From Bathynomus jamesi (Eukaryota > Arthropoda > Malacostraca > Isopoda > Cirolanidae): a stretch of 64,000 nt of DNA. Under the pieces are notes generated by a model. That model did not search any database, had not been told where the DNA came from, and saw nothing but the letters and a program-made list of their open reading frames with translations. The stretch lies in the NCBI GenBank assembly GCA_023014485.1, contig JAJOZX010009073.1, positions 1-64,000 on the forward strand, given 5' to 3'. Numbering within the stretch: position 1 is the stretch's first letter; every line of letters starts with the position of its first letter. Position numbers and translations under genes: made by a program. Positions 20,346 to 32,484 of this stretch are shown here, one piece after another.

Positions 20346-23300
20346 GTCAAAATAGATTCTGAACGTTTCGAAACCTGTGCAATATGTAAAGAAGTCATAG
20401 ATGACCGTGATTCTTATGTGACACTAACAGAAAAAGGTGCCTTGGGTGTTTGCAATGCTAGCAGAGAAAGAGACGATGACATTTTTGTCACAGCTGGAGA
20501 CAAACTACACAGATCATGTAGAGATCCATATATTAATAAGAACATTGCATCTTACAATAAAAAGAAAGCATCCACATCTTCTGATGCCACTGCATTTAAA
20601 CTTAGTTTAAGATCTGATCACGACTTTAATTACAAATTGGATTGTTTGTTCTGCAAAAATCGCATCACCGAAAGAGATAAACGGGACAAGAAAGTTTCTC
20701 AAGTGATGTGCAAGAATCGTGAGTTTGATATCAGTATTCTAAAAGTTTGCGAACAGCGCAAGGATGGCTGGGCAGTTGATGTAAAAGGGGGTATAGCTTT
20801 TGTAAATGATTTACCTTCAGAAGATGCGGTGTATCATCAAGCATGTAGTACTAACTTTCATATTGGAAAAGGTATTCCAAAACTATACGATAGTAACACA
20901 CAAACGAGTCAAAGTTTAAAAAGGGTCGGCCTTATGATGAGTCTCAAGAGTCTGCCTTTGCTTTTGTGGCGAATTATTTGTGAGAAAATGATGATGAACA
21001 AACCACAATCAATGATCTTTTGTGAATAATGCAGGATCATCTGAAAGATTCATCAAGTCATGCATATACTTCCAAATGGCTGAAAAGTCGTTTGATGGAG
21101 CATTTTAAAGATGAAATTGTTGTCACATTCAGATTAAAAACCAAGAATATTCTCTACGATTTCTATAAAAGCAAGAAATCAGATGACGTAGAAACTGAAA
21201 AAAATCGCATTATTGAAACTGCGGTAAAGCTGCTAAAAAGTGAAATTAAAGAATGCGATAGTTCTTCAACAATGTATCCATCCACCCAAGACAGAATCTC
21301 GTGCCCGTTGCAAAGAATTTCTTCCCAAATCTTTACGATTACTGCTTGAAAGATGTTTGTTGCCAAAAGCAGTGACCTACGAATTGCCTCTATTGGGCAG
21401 GCAATAATGCAAGCAGTCAGACCAAAAGCAATAATTGCCCCACATCAGATTGGCTTGGGAGTACAAATGCATAGACAATTTGGATCAAGGTTTTTGATTG
21501 ACTCTTTACACAGTCACGGATTTTGCTCTTCCTACTCAGAGGTTCAGAAGTTTGAAAGAAGTGCGGCGTATCATCAGGGGACAGAAATTGAAGGAATTGA
21601 CAATGAATCTTTCATGCAACATGTTGGTGACAATACTGATCACAATATTAGAACAATCGATGGTCTAAATACATTCCACGGTATGGGCATAATTGTTACA
21701 GTTACTCCCAAGGTAGCTTCCACGAAATTAGTGCCAAGAATAGATGTCACATCAAAGGAGATCGTGGACATTTGCAGCATCGAAACTCACATATTTCGCT
21801 CGCGCAGAAAATCTTCTTGCGCCTTAACATACAAAGATTTGCATCAATTTCAATTTCATGCCGATGATCCAACAAGTTGCTTCAACATTTTATGGAATTG
21901 TGCCTGGATGCTGAAACCTCAACGACCACTGTGGAATGGCTTTATGCAAATGGTGCATAAAGGAGAGCACCCTGGACAGGCTTCCGTTATATTCATGCCG
22001 ATGATCGATATGCAATCCAGCGACGAATCGTGTATTTTGTCAACCATGCATTTTGTGTCTGAGCAAGCAAGCGCTACAACATGTCACCGGTACTAACATT
22101 TGATCAGCCACTGTACTGGAAGGGAACTGAAATCCAAGAAAGTGTGGATGATGCAAGCCCTTTGAAAGAAATAGTGTTGCGACTTGGTGGGCTCCACACT
22201 GCCATGAGTTTCCTTGGATCTATTGGGTATCTCATGATTTCTTCCGGACTGCAGACAATGTTAGAAACTGTCTATGCTGAAAACACGGTGCCCCACATGC
22301 TAAGTGAGAAAGCAATATCTCGAGCCGTTCGTGGTCATCTACTAGTTGTAGGTGCCCTTCACGCAATAATGATGTCAGAAATATACGAGTGCCCTATTAA
22401 GTTAGACAATGATGAAGAATACACTCAGTCAGAAGATGTTTTCAATTTTGCTGATAACTTAGATTTAATACAGATCTCAGATTTACTTGATAAATCAATC
22501 TCAGGAGAAATAAGTTCGGAAGATGTAGAAAAGGAGGTGGTCTTCAAAAAGATGATTGAGAAACTGGAGAACTACAAACATAGCTTAGATTCCTCGAGAA
22601 TTGCAAAACTGTGGTTCCAATACATAGAAATGGTCGAAATACTATGCACATTCATAAAAGCCGAAAGAACAGGAAACTTCCTTCTTCATTTACTGGCAGA
22701 GTATAGCATGCTACCATTTTTCGCATGTTAAGTCAACACGCATCTATCTTCAAAAAATGTTAAATCTAAAAGACACACATCCAAATGTTTGCGCAAAGTT
22801 TAGAGAAGGCTATCATGTTGTTCGCAGAAGTAATAGATTTTGGGCTGGACTCTCAACAGATCTGGTTATAGAACAAGTTCTTATGAGGAGTTTGAAAACA
22901 ACAGGTGGACTAACTCACGGACGAGGAATGACTGAGGTACAAAGATCAGTTTGGCTACTGTCGACACCAGCCTGTGCAGAAATAAACCCTGCGATGCAGG
23001 AAGTTACAGATGTAACATATGAAGGTAGTGAGCAGCATAAAGAAACAAGACAGGCACGACTTGAAGGAGATTTCAAAGATTCATTGAAAATCTTGGCGTA
23101 CGCTGTGGCAAGAAACACCTTCGACAACCGAAAAGAACTCATGAGCATTGACACAGGAGAAATTGCTATTTCAACTGTCAATGTAGACAATGCCAAGGTT
23201 ATTGGAAGCAACATTCTTGCTTCAATGTCCGGAAAACCAGTTGCAGATTATACGTTCAAGAAGAAAGATGTGGCCATAACAATGAAAGCAAGATCAACTA

Positions 23301-24258
23301 TTAAGATAGATGAAGAAGTTATTCCCGTTGATCCTCTCTTGTTATTCCAACGTCTAATAACCACTGTCAGAGGTATGGGATCAGCTGTAGACTTGGAGAC
23401 AGCATTCTCGTATGAGCTGTGCACATTTCCTCCTGCACTTATAGAGACAGATGGTTTGTTAAGGGAAGCAAATAGACCACAGCTAGAAAAATTCTGTCTG
23501 GTCTTCAACTGCAGCTGATGAATCGGATGCTTCACTTCCTATAGATATTTCATATGTCCTCGATGGAGGATCCTTACTCCACAGAGTACAATGGACAAAA
23601 GGAAGAACATACAACGAGATTTGCAAAACTTATGTAGAATACGTCCTCAAGCATTACGGAGAGGGAACAGTCGTTGTATTTGATGGGTATGACGGGAAGC
23701 CTTGTACCAAAGATACAACCCACATTCGCAGAATGAAGCTAAATATGAAGAAAAACGAGTTTCTTACTAACCTCAACAACAAGCAGAGATTTCTAGTAAT
23801 GTTGGCGACTAAAATGAACGAAGAGAACATGAAAGCAATCCAATCATCTGGTGATGCAGACCTTTTGATTGTAGAGACAGCAATTGAATCTGCCAGAAGT
23901 AAAACCAAGTTGTTATTGCAGAAGATACCGATCTACTCATTCTCCGCTCCATCATGTGATATAGATGGTCACAGAATATTTTCACATCAGAACAAAAAAC
24001 TCGATCGAAAGCGAAAACCAAACTGTGGAACATCAAGTACGCTAAATCGAAATTAGGATTGAAGATTTGCGAAGCAATCCTGCTTATTCACGCCTTACTT
24101 GGGTGTGATACAACGTCCAGATTGTTCTCCATTGGTAAAGATGTGGCCCTGCAAAAGTTTTCAACAACTCAACATCAACAAGAGAAGAAGTTATTATTGC
24201 TGGAGAAAAGTTGTTGCTTATTGTTTATGGCGGAAAAAAAGAAAGCTCGCTTGATAAG
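20346..24258 (+). pseudogene. Zinc-binding, PIN/FEN1-like nuclease, CXC-domain protein: N-terminal and central parts
   Basis: The gene reads through several frames, with breaks near 20,930, 21,020, 21,330, 22,080, 22,730, 23,510, 23,930 (stop) and 24,030. The N-terminus has two CxxC...HxxxC units: CAICKEVI with HRSCRDPY, and CLFCKNRI with YHQACSTNF. A long central region follows with NIRTIDGLNTFHGMGIIVTV, RIDVTSKEIV, SPVLTFDQPLYWK, FIKAERTGNF and FWAGLSTDLVIEQVLMRS. It then has an acidic nuclease-like core: YVLDGGSLLHRVQW, VVVFDGYDGKP, SGDADLLIVETA, EDTDLLIL and HALLGCDTTSRL. Spaced Asp residues in this order match PIN/FEN1-type metal-dependent nucleases. The family occurs as multicopy uncharacterised proteins in many invertebrates. 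It continues at 29,435 after the Gypsy insertion. Nuclease activity is inference; this copy is dead. Confidence 0.7.
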
Positions 24259-24682
24259 TGTAATAGCGTGGGGTAGACACCCCAGTTAGGTTACTTAGGT
24301 TCTAGCAAACAATCAAAAGCACTTACCGGTGCGTTGAATTAGGTATTCTTTGAAGCCTACCGTTTTATTCCTGTGTCCCACAAACAGCCTACCTAACTCT
24401 CTCTTACATTACCAATTTAGAAGCTATAGACATTACCCCTAACTATACTTAAGTACGAACAACTTCCTACCCGATTTGTCACCTTAGAAACATCACCTAA
24501 TTATACTCAGCACCAAAGATTAGGTCAGAAAGGAAAAAACATGTCTAGGCCAGACCAAAGCAATACGAACAGCCGCGTTGGTTCGTTTATGACTTGCTCT
24601 TGCCATTCAGCTTAGATTTAGTGATATTTACCCTCTAGTGACTTTTAGACTATATACATATATATACATACACGTCACCTCA
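24259..24682 (-). repeat. Gypsy 3' LTR
   Basis: Plus-strand ends TGTAATAGCG and CACCTCA. It is 424 bp, nearly identical to the other LTR, with a 9-bp difference (CTAGTGACTT) near 24,640. A polypurine tract, GGGGAGGAG on the minus strand, lies at about 24,684-24,693. Confidence 0.93.
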
Positions 24683-24690
24683 CTCCTCCC

Positions 24691-25790
24691 CTACAAGTTT
24701 AGTCTGTCAGGTGGATGAGGGACCCTAGACGACCTGCGGAGCGGGGTTGATGTAGTAGGATTAGGTGCAACCTGTATAGGCGGGCAAGTTGAACCATTTT
24801 CCGGAGGATCAGTTCTCTCTTCCGGAAGATTCTGGTCCTTCTGCACTTCACGTTCCCATATCTGGTCCTGATGGCGTTTAATAGAACGACCATCTTCTAG
24901 TTGGCACTTCAAGGAAACAGGGCCCGTTCTCTCCTGCACAGTTGCAGGAACCCATTTTGGTCCAGCCCCATAGTTGCGAATCATAACTGGATCATTAGGT
25001 TGCGCTTCTAGAACTCTCCCTCTTTTAGTGTCGTGGTACAACTTCTGTTTTTCCTGATGGCGTAAAACTCGTTGTTGTAACGTTTCGTTTGGACGTAACA
25101 AATCGAAAACTGAACGAATTCCCCGGCCAATCAGAAGTTTAGAAGGAGACACCCCCGTCGTGGTGTGTGGTGTTATTCGATATTTAAACAAAAATTTATC
25201 CAACACCACTTGCATTTCCTCCCCACGAGAATGACGCAAGGCCGACTTGAAAGTACGGACCATGTTTTCCGCGAGACCGTTAGTAGACGGGTGAAAAACA
25301 CTAGACCGGACATGTCTAATGCCATTTAGGTGGACGAAGGAACGAAATTCCTCACTGGTAAAACAAGTACCATTGTCGGAAACCAGGACTACGGGTAAAC
25401 CCCATCGAGCGAAAACCGAACGGAGTAAGCGAATAGTAACACCCGAAGTCGTGGAAGTGGTTGGAAGAATTTCCACCCACTTAGAGTAGGCGTCCACAAT
25501 GACTAGGAAATAAGTATTATTTATAGGACCTGCATAGTCAACATGGATCCTATGCCACGGTATAGTAGGCCATTCCCAAGGATGAAGTGGACTTTTCCTT
25601 GGGAGATCTCTGTTCTCTAGGCAGCTTTGACAGGAACGAACCAATGATTCGAGTTCTCCATCTAAACCAGGCCACCAGAAATAAGCTCTCGCCAGCTCTT
25701 TCATTTTTGTTGCGCCCATGTGTTCAGCGTGAAGTTCCTTCACTAAATTCGACCTGCCTTTATTTGGAATAATCACTCTGTGGCCCCATA
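24691..25790 (-). CDS. Gypsy integrase
   Basis: An open frame of about 360 codons encoding the C-terminal part of the polyprotein. It integrates cDNA in the nucleus. The zinc-binding HHCC motif is visible (ELHAEHMGATK ... RSCQSCLEN). The DDE core has all three catalytic residues: HVDYAGP, VLVSDNGTCFTSEEF and NGLAENMVRTFKSALRH. A GPY-like end follows (GPKWVPATVQERTGPVSLK), and the C-terminus is Pro/Ser-rich (RSSRVPHPPDRL). The frame is continuous here but its upstream junction near 25,775 is shifted relative to the preceding RNase H end, so the polyprotein is broken. Confidence 0.93.
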
Positions 25791-27190
25791 AGAGACAACC
25801 ATTTTGAATCGAGAGGCCAGACTGACGTTGATAAAAAGGCTGTAATTCACTCTCAACCTTAGTAGGCCAACCGAGCAGAAATGGATGACCCTAGACAGAA
25901 TAGGGTCTGATTTTGTCCACTGCTCTATTTGTACCGCAGATACTGGAGTGGATTCCAAAAACTCCACCAAGTGAACCCATTCTGTAGGTATAGGTACACA
26001 ATCATTTGGATTTTCTAAGGGCAACCTACTTAGCGCATCAGCCGTACCTAGAAGTTTACCTGACCGATGTACTAAGTCAAATTTATAGGCTTGTAGAATC
26101 AGTGCCCATCGTTGAATCCTACCTGAGGTCATAACTGGAATATTTTTATTAGGTGAAAATAAACCTAAAAGAGGCTTATGGTCAGTAATTAGTTTAAATT
26201 CATGACCCCATAGATAGAAATGAATTTTTTTACTGCAAATACTAAGGCTAATGCTTCACGTTCCACTTGTGCATATCGTCTTTCCGTCTCGGTTAGTGTT
26301 CTAGAAGCAAAACAGATAGGCCTATCTACACCATCAATGTGGTGAGATAACACTGCCCCAATTCCATAAGAACTGCTGTCTGCTGAAACTACGAGAGGAA
26401 GTTTAGGATCATAATGCACTAGGAGAGTGGACTTTAGTAGTACGTCCTTGGAAGCCTCAAATGCTTCCTTTTGAGTTTTCTCCCATCTCCACTGTTCCCC
26501 AGATCGTAATAGCTTATTTAGGAGTTCAAGGAAAGTCGATGCATTAGGCAAAAATTTCCTACAAAAGTTTAGGAGACCTAAATAAGCTTGTAACTGTGTG
26601 ATGTTTTGTGGAGGTGGTGCCTTTTCTATTGCTTCTAGTTTATCCACCGTTGGATGAATGCCTGAGGCATCTATGCGGAACCCTAAATATGAAACCTCAT
26701 TAGTGACCCATGAACACTTTTCTCTCTTTAGCTTAAGTCCGGCATCCCGGAGTCTTTTTAGAACCGTGGTTAATCTAGTTAGGTGTTCTTTTTTAGACGA
26801 ACCTGAAATGAGGACATCATCTAGAAAGCAAAGTACCCCTGGAATGTGACCTAGAACTTGATCCATTGTCCTCTGAAAAATACCCGGAGCCGATGCTATT
26901 CCATAGCATAGCCTATTGTACTTATATAGGCCTCGGTGCGTATTTATGATAGTTAATTCTTTAGAGTTCTCGTCTAAACTTAGTTGAGCATAGGCTTGGG
27001 ACATATCGAGTTTTGTGAAATATTTACCCCCAGCAAGAGCTAAATAATTCATCAGGCTTGGGTATAGGATAGCAATCTAGAAGGACGGCTCTATTTGCTG
27101 TTAAACGGTAATCCCCACATAACCGCACAGACTCGTCCGGTTTTAGTACAGGAACTACTGGGGCAGCCCACTTAGCGTGTGTGACTGGTT
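25773..27190 (-). pseudogene. Gypsy reverse transcriptase and RNase H (frameshifted)
   Basis: RT fingers begin in the frame ending at 27,190; palm motifs follow in the 27,052-26,189 frame: FTKLDMSQAYAQLSLDE, LCYGIASAPGIFQRTM and VLCFLDDVLISG, the FLDD form of YxDD with both catalytic Asp residues. The RNase H part shows LPLVVSADSSSYGIGAVLSH and ERRYAQVEREALALVFAVKK. After another shift near 26,190 come SGRIQRWALILQAYKFDLVH and ADALSRLPLE. At least two frameshifts separate these blocks. Confidence 0.9.
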
Positions 27191-28600
27191 CAATAATTTT
27201 CTTTTAGCAGCCTGTCAATTTCTAAATCTACCTTCTCCCGTAGTGCATGCGCAATTGAACGAGCCTTACAAAATTTCGGAGTTACATTAGGATCTACTTC
27301 TATGCAGACCTGATGGCCTTTTAGGTTGCCTACTTCAGGCCCAAAAATAGAAGAAAACTCCTTTAACAATGAGTCTATGTCAGATGGATATGAGAGTGTA
27401 TGCACATCTGCCTGACCCCTTGGCAAGATTTTGTCAATCGGCATTTTCAAAGCATCAATCCAATCACGGCCTAGTAGAGTAGGCCCTTGCTCATCCACCA
27501 CTAAAAGGGTTAAGGGATGAGACAAAGTTTTCTGGTTGAGTGTAACTGTGACGTATGCTTCTCCATATTTCTTCAAGATAGTTTTAGAGGCATGTAGTTT
27601 AGGTGCATTTCGGAAAGTTCCCTCAAAAACCTTCCTGGACATGACAGTCCGGGCAGCACCTGTATCCAGTTCTAGAGGAACTGTAATTCCATTTAGGCCT
27701 ACATCTACAATATATGGGCCTGTATTATTCCCACTTTGTTGCTCATAAAATAGGTACTCCACTCCAATGTTCGAAGTATTTCCCCTTTCAGGATTTACAC
27801 TAGAGAGGCTAAAATTAGAATTTTCACCCTTCGTTTTCTTTGAAAAACACACTTTAGCTATGTGGCCTATTTTACTACAGTTTCGGCAAACTGCTTCTTT
27901 AAAAGGGCAATCTTCTTCCAATGGTGTTTTCCACACCCTGTACATGGCTTGGAAGGCTTAGTAGAATTAGTAGGCTTAGTCGTATTCGCCTCATACTTTT
28001 TATTTGCCTGTCTAGTAGGCTCGTTAGGTCTGCCAGGCCTAGAAGATTTAAAGCTATTTACGTGTTGGGCTTTACTACTATGATTGCCAAAAGCTCTAAC
28101 ATCTTTAGCAGCTGCTTCTCTAGCCGTAGCTATTTCTACAGCCTGACTAAAAGTTAGGTCCTGTATGGCTAATAGGGCTCTCTGGGTAGACTCCTCTTTG
28201 AGACCCATTACAAACCTATCTCTTAGCATTTCATCTAATTTGTCCCCAAATTTACACGTACGGCTATGGCTTTTTATTCCTGCAACAAACTCTGCAATGC
28301 TTTCATTTCCCGTCTGATGCCTTGAATAAAATTTGAAACGTTCATAGATGAGAACTACTCGGGGTTTGTAGTGATCGGTTAGGGCCTGTACCAATTATAG
28401 GTGCAAGTTTCCGGTGCTTTAGGAGAAACTAGGTCCATAACTAAACCAAACGTTTTAGGGCCTATTATAGTTAAAAAGGTAGGTACTTTCTTAGCATCCG
28501 GAATGGAATTTGCCTCGAAAAACAACCTCACCCTAGTGGCATAAGCTTCGAAGTCCTCCCCAGAGTCTTCGTAGGGACTTATATGGCCAATCACCGACAT
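27190..28600 (-). pseudogene. Gypsy gag and protease (frameshifted)
   Basis: gag starts at an ATG at 28,600 (MSVIGHISPYEDSGEDFEAY), followed by a retrotransposon capsid pattern. It shifts frame near 28,390, continues with LVQALTDHYKPRVV and RFKFYSRHQTGNESIAEFV, and ends in two zinc knuckles (CTGCGKHHW, CRNCSKIGHIAKVCF) split by another shift near 27,900. The protease part has VPLELDTGAARTVMSR with an intact DTG, and PTLLGRDWIDAL. Thus the catalytic motif is preserved but the polyprotein is broken twice. Confidence 0.88.
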
Positions 28601-28689
28601 GCTAGAGCAAAACCGAATTAGGCCAAATCACGTGAAGTAGGTTAGATTGGGTTTAAATTTGATCTAGTTACTCCCAGTTAGGGTGAATA

Positions 28690-28830
28690 GTGAATTGTAT
28701 TAGAGTTAGGGCTGAGTAGGAATTAGTTTTAGAGTTAGGGCTGAGTAGGAATTAGTTTTAGAGTTAGGGCTGAGTAGGAATTAGTTTTAGAGTTAGGGCT
28801 GAGTAGGAATTAGTTTTAGAGTTAGGCCGG
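28690..28830 (-). repeat. 29-bp tandem repeats in the Gypsy leader
   Basis: Four full units with the core GAGTTAGGGCTGAGTAGGAA, joined by TTAGTTTTA, plus a partial fifth. They lie between the primer-binding site and the gag ATG. Confidence 0.9.
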
Positions 28831-28997
28831 CGGGACCTACGCTATAGTACGGTAGCTTACCCACACAAACAAACCAAATCGGACGACCGACTAGGCTACA
28901 TCCAATTTTCCAAACCACCACTTGAACCCAATAAGCCAAATTAAACCAATGAGCCAAATTTAACCCAATGAACAAAATTTAACCAAATGAGCCAAAT

Positions 28998-29015
28998 CCC
29001 ATCCTCGTCGCCAAA
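28998..29015 (-). promoter_or_regulatory. Gypsy primer-binding site
   Basis: Directly inside the 5' LTR the minus strand reads TTTGGCGACGAGGATGGG. The TGG start one or two bases from the LTR end and the TGGCGACGAGGAT form are typical of Ty3/Gypsy primer sites. Confidence 0.75.
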
Positions 29016-29429
29016 TGTGACAGCGTGGGGTAGACACCCCAGTTAGGTTACTTAGGTTCTAGCAAACAATCAAAAGCACTTACCGGTGCGTTGAATTAGG
29101 TATTCTTTGAAGCCTACCGTTTTATTCCTGTGTCCCACAAACAGCCTACCTAACTCTCTCTAACATTACCAATTTAGAAGCTATAGACATTACCCCTAAC
29201 TATACTTAAGTACGAACAACTTCCTACCCGATTTGTCACCTTAGAAACATCACCTAATTATACTCAGCACCAAAGATTAGGTCAGATAGGAAAAAACATG
29301 TCTAGGCCAGACCAAAGCAATACGAACAGCCGCGTTGGTTCGTTTATGACTTGCTCTTGCCATTCAGCTTAGATTTAGTGATATTTACCCTTTAGACTAT
29401 ATACATATATATACATACACGTCACCTCA
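29016..29429 (-). repeat. Gypsy 5' LTR
   Basis: Plus-strand ends TGTGACAGCG and CACCTCA. It is nearly identical to the LTR at 24,259 (TGTAATAGCG), implying a fairly young insertion. A TATA-like ATATACATATATATACATAC stretch lies near 29,399-29,418. Confidence 0.93.
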
Positions 29430-29434
29430 ATAAG

Positions 29435-29856
29435 CTTCGTGTCACAAGATTCTACCGGAAAGTTGCTGCAAGTATGAAAGTTGTGCCTCCCGAGAGCTTG
29501 CCTCCAACATCCGCAGCTGCATCATTCCATTCATTGCGTGTTTACCTCCAAGTGCAAGTTTGTAGAGGACTGGAAGATCTTGATCCAGAAGAATGGGGTT
29601 GGACTATGAAAAGAGGAAAACTGCTACCAGTTTATACCTCGAAAGCTCCAGCACCAGAAACTTACTAAAACTTCTCAGATGTAACTGCAAAGTAGAGTGT
29701 CAGAACGCGAGATGTACGTGTTTCAAGAATGGACGGAAATGCTCAGCCTTGTGTGGCGAATGCCAAGGCGTTTCTTGTTTGAACTGTCAGCACCCTTTGG
29801 ACATAGAGAATGCAGAGAACAGTGACGAAAATAATACAGACCCAGATTTTTACTAA
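29435..29856 (+). pseudogene. PIN-like/CXC protein, C-terminal part
   Basis: Continues the gene interrupted at 24,258. LRVTRFYRKVAASMKVVPPE leads into SLPPTSAAASFHSLRVYLQV and EEWGWTMKRGKLLPVYT. After a frameshift near 29,640 the frame runs to a CXC cluster, LLRCNCKVECQNARCTCFKN, GRKCSALCGECQGVSCLNC. The spacing of these cysteines is that of Tesmin/TSO1-type CXC domains, which bind zinc and DNA. It ends in an acidic tail (ENSDENNTDPDFY). In the family this cluster is the C-terminus, so the gene is complete in extent though inactivated. Confidence 0.78.
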
Positions 29857-30493
29857 CTCACCATCACGCATAGGCTATATCAAAATGCCTATACCTGTGA
29901 AATCGTTGTGTGTTGATTTGAGTTGACATAGCATGCTATTTTTTCTATAAACTGAATTTCAGATCAATATCTCAATTTATCCAAGAGTTATGTCCAAAAA
30001 ACGAAATCAAAACAAGTGAACGTCGTTAATGTGAAAATATATATTATCTTCGAAACTATGAAGGATAGACAAGTGGTGTTTGAGTTCATTTGAAAGACCT
30101 AATCAAAGCCTCTACGATTATGATGTCCAATGGTCAATTTTACTTGAGTACTTGAGCAATGGCCAATAACGCCTACAATCGCGGTCGATACGCAGCGCGG
30201 TTCCGTTTTTCGTCTTTTAGCATGAGATGGGAGCGCCCCCTATGGACTGAGTAATTTTTTATCAACTAAAAATATTTGCTAACCATCTAGGAAGGATTAC
30301 TGAAAATTTGAAGAAAAAATATTAATGTTAAAGGTTAGCTGTGGACGAAAAATACAAGATGGTGTCATTTTGACCTACCAACCTGGGGGTGTGAGGGGTT
30401 AATGCAAATTCCATTTTTCTGAAAAATTGCCTCACCCAATGGTGGTAAGTTTTTAATATGTTATTTTTTAATATTTGGGATGTCAAAAGCAAT
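29857..30493 (+). other. 3' region of the PIN-like/CXC element
   Basis: No coding signal. AT-rich, with a short GC-rich patch (GGGAGCGCCCCCTATGG) near 30,230. It ends at the right inverted terminal repeat. Confidence 0.55.
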
Positions 30494-32484
30494 GAAACCA
30501 TTTCTGTTACAATTACTTCCAGGTTGACCAAAAATATAGCCTAGATCAGTGATGGCGAACCTTTTCAACCTGGGTGTCAAAAATTAAAAATTTTCGTGAT
30601 CATATTCAAGTGGCGTGTCACATACATAAACGATCACTGTTATCAAAGGAACATCGCAGTTATAATAATAAAACTATCTATTCTAGCTCATTTGAACAAT
30701 ACAGGAAAAATAAAAATAAATAAAAATAAATAAAAATAAATGAGAATAAAATGTTAAAATAAAACCTACAATTTTACATGTTATTTACTAACTTCTTTGT
30801 TGCTGTACTCTTGAAGAAAAATCTTTTATAGCAGGTGTGTAATTTGTACATTTTAATGCTACACAAGCAGCACTGACAACATCAACCAATCTGTTTCTCT
30901 TGTCCGTTTTGATGTTATTCAAAGTTGAGAACAAAGTTTCGCAGGAGTAAGTTGATGAAAAAATTGTCAGTATAGCTTTGGCAAGTCTTTTAAGAGTGTC
31001 AAAAGTTTCCGGGATCCAGTTTCACACTTTCAGAATTTCATTGTCAGAATTATTATTCACAGATCCATGCAAGCGGTCTCGCTCGAGTGTTTCTAACTCA
31101 GATCTAAGATCAATAAACTTTTGCTTCCAAATAGAGCTGGATTGGAACTCTGCTAACTGCATTTCAGTCATTTAAATCTAACCAGTCAAACAAATCTAAC
31201 TTCAGATTTGTAAAAACAGCTTTATCAGGATATTTTATAAAATTTATTGTTCCTTCTAACTCTCTGAACTGCACAAATCTTGTTGAAAACTGCTCAATTA
31301 TAGAGTTTAAAATTTCAACAAATTGTTCTCGAGCTTGTTCCAAGTCGTCTCTGTCTTGGCACTTCATTTCATCAAAATGCTTCTTCAACCTATGAAAGTA
31401 CTTATAACTTCTACTTTCCAAGTCACGTTTAAAAATGTTGAGCTTGCTTTCAAAGCCTTTGATCAAGCCAAACATTACATCAATAGTTTTTCCGAAACCT
31501 TGTAATTTAATATTGAGTTCATTCAGATGTAATGACAGATCACTGAAAAACATAAGTCTACTGAGCCAAACCACATTAGTTAATTGAGGAAACTGTTCTA
31601 TATTTTTTGATATTTAAAAATAGCTTGATTTCATTTAAGCATTCCACAAAACGTTCAAGTACCTTACCGCAACTTAACCATCGCACATTATTATACATAA
31701 GTAATCCATTATAAACTGAATCAACTTCATTTAACAGCGACATAAATTCTCGTTTGTGCAAAGCCCGTGAAGCTATCAAATTGACTATTTTTGTCGCAAC
31801 TGCCATTACATCATTAACTTCTTTTAAACCTACCTTTGCACACAATACCTCTTGATGTATAATACAGTGAAAGCAAACAAGCGGATGACCAACAGTTTCT
31901 GTAAAATGTTTCACAAATCCAACATTTCGTCCAACCATATGTGGGGCACCATCTGTCGTAACTGACACTATTTTTGACATATCTATTTGTTTATCACGAA
32001 GCATTCTAACCTCACATATATCTGCTCCTGTTGTATTCAGAGGCAAATTTTCTAACTTAAGTAATTCCTCATATATTGCATTGCCACTGGGATATCTAGC
32101 AATAATAGCTAATCGAGCCGATGACGTAGCATCGGTGGTTTCATCGAGACAAATAGAAAAGAAATCACATGCATTTAAGTCTTTTTTCACTTGATTTTCT
32201 ATATCAGAGTTCATCTTCATCACTCTGTCTTTAACAGTATTTCTACTAATTGGTAAATCATTAATACGCTGAATAATAGCTGCTTTATTTTGAAAGTCAT
32301 CAAATAAAAATGGTGCACATTTCATAAAAGCTTCCTTAACGAAATCTCCATCACTAAGTGAGTTTCCATGCTGGACAATAACATGTGAAATACTGAAGCT
32401 TGCAGACACTAAATTTGAAGACCCACTTATAAATTTAAGTAAATTGTCTGAGTGAGACTGTTTAATCTTTTAACATTCGCAATA

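Larger units (their letters stand above)
24259..29429 (-). mobile_element. Gypsy (Ty3/mdg4-type) LTR retrotransposon
   Basis: Two direct LTRs (24,259-24,682 and 29,016-29,429), TG...CA ends and a perfect 5-bp TSD ATAAG (24,254-24,258 and 29,430-29,434). Order on the minus strand is LTR, primer-binding site, leader with 29-bp repeats, gag, protease, reverse transcriptase, RNase H, integrase, LTR. The RT-before-IN order defines Ty3/Gypsy. It lies inside the PIN-like/CXC gene: codons ...ARLDK before the insertion join LRVTRFYRK after it. Frameshifts in gag and at the start of RT make this copy inactive. Confidence 0.96.
19720..30524 (+). mobile_element. Candidate DNA transposon carrying a PIN-like nuclease/CXC gene
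   Basis: The left end at 19,720-19,749 (ACCTGGAAGTAATTTTAACA, then GAAATGGTTT) is matched in inverted orientation at 30,494-30,524 with 29 of 30 bases identical. A third inverted copy of the outer 20 bp lies at 20,261-20,280. The only coding sequence between them is the zinc/PIN-like/CXC gene in plus orientation, split by a later Gypsy insertion. Removing Gypsy leaves about 5.6 kb. No TSD could be defined (flanks TGATTGG and TGACC). Assignment as one transposon is inference from the matching ends, and I know no named superfamily with this gene. Confidence 0.5.

Noticed and set aside
24258..29434. Gypsy region as an intron of the PIN-like/CXC gene
   Set aside because: It has LTRs, a 5-bp TSD and a full gag-pol order. 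Codons on either side join without splice sites (ARLDK to LRVTRF), so it is an insertion.
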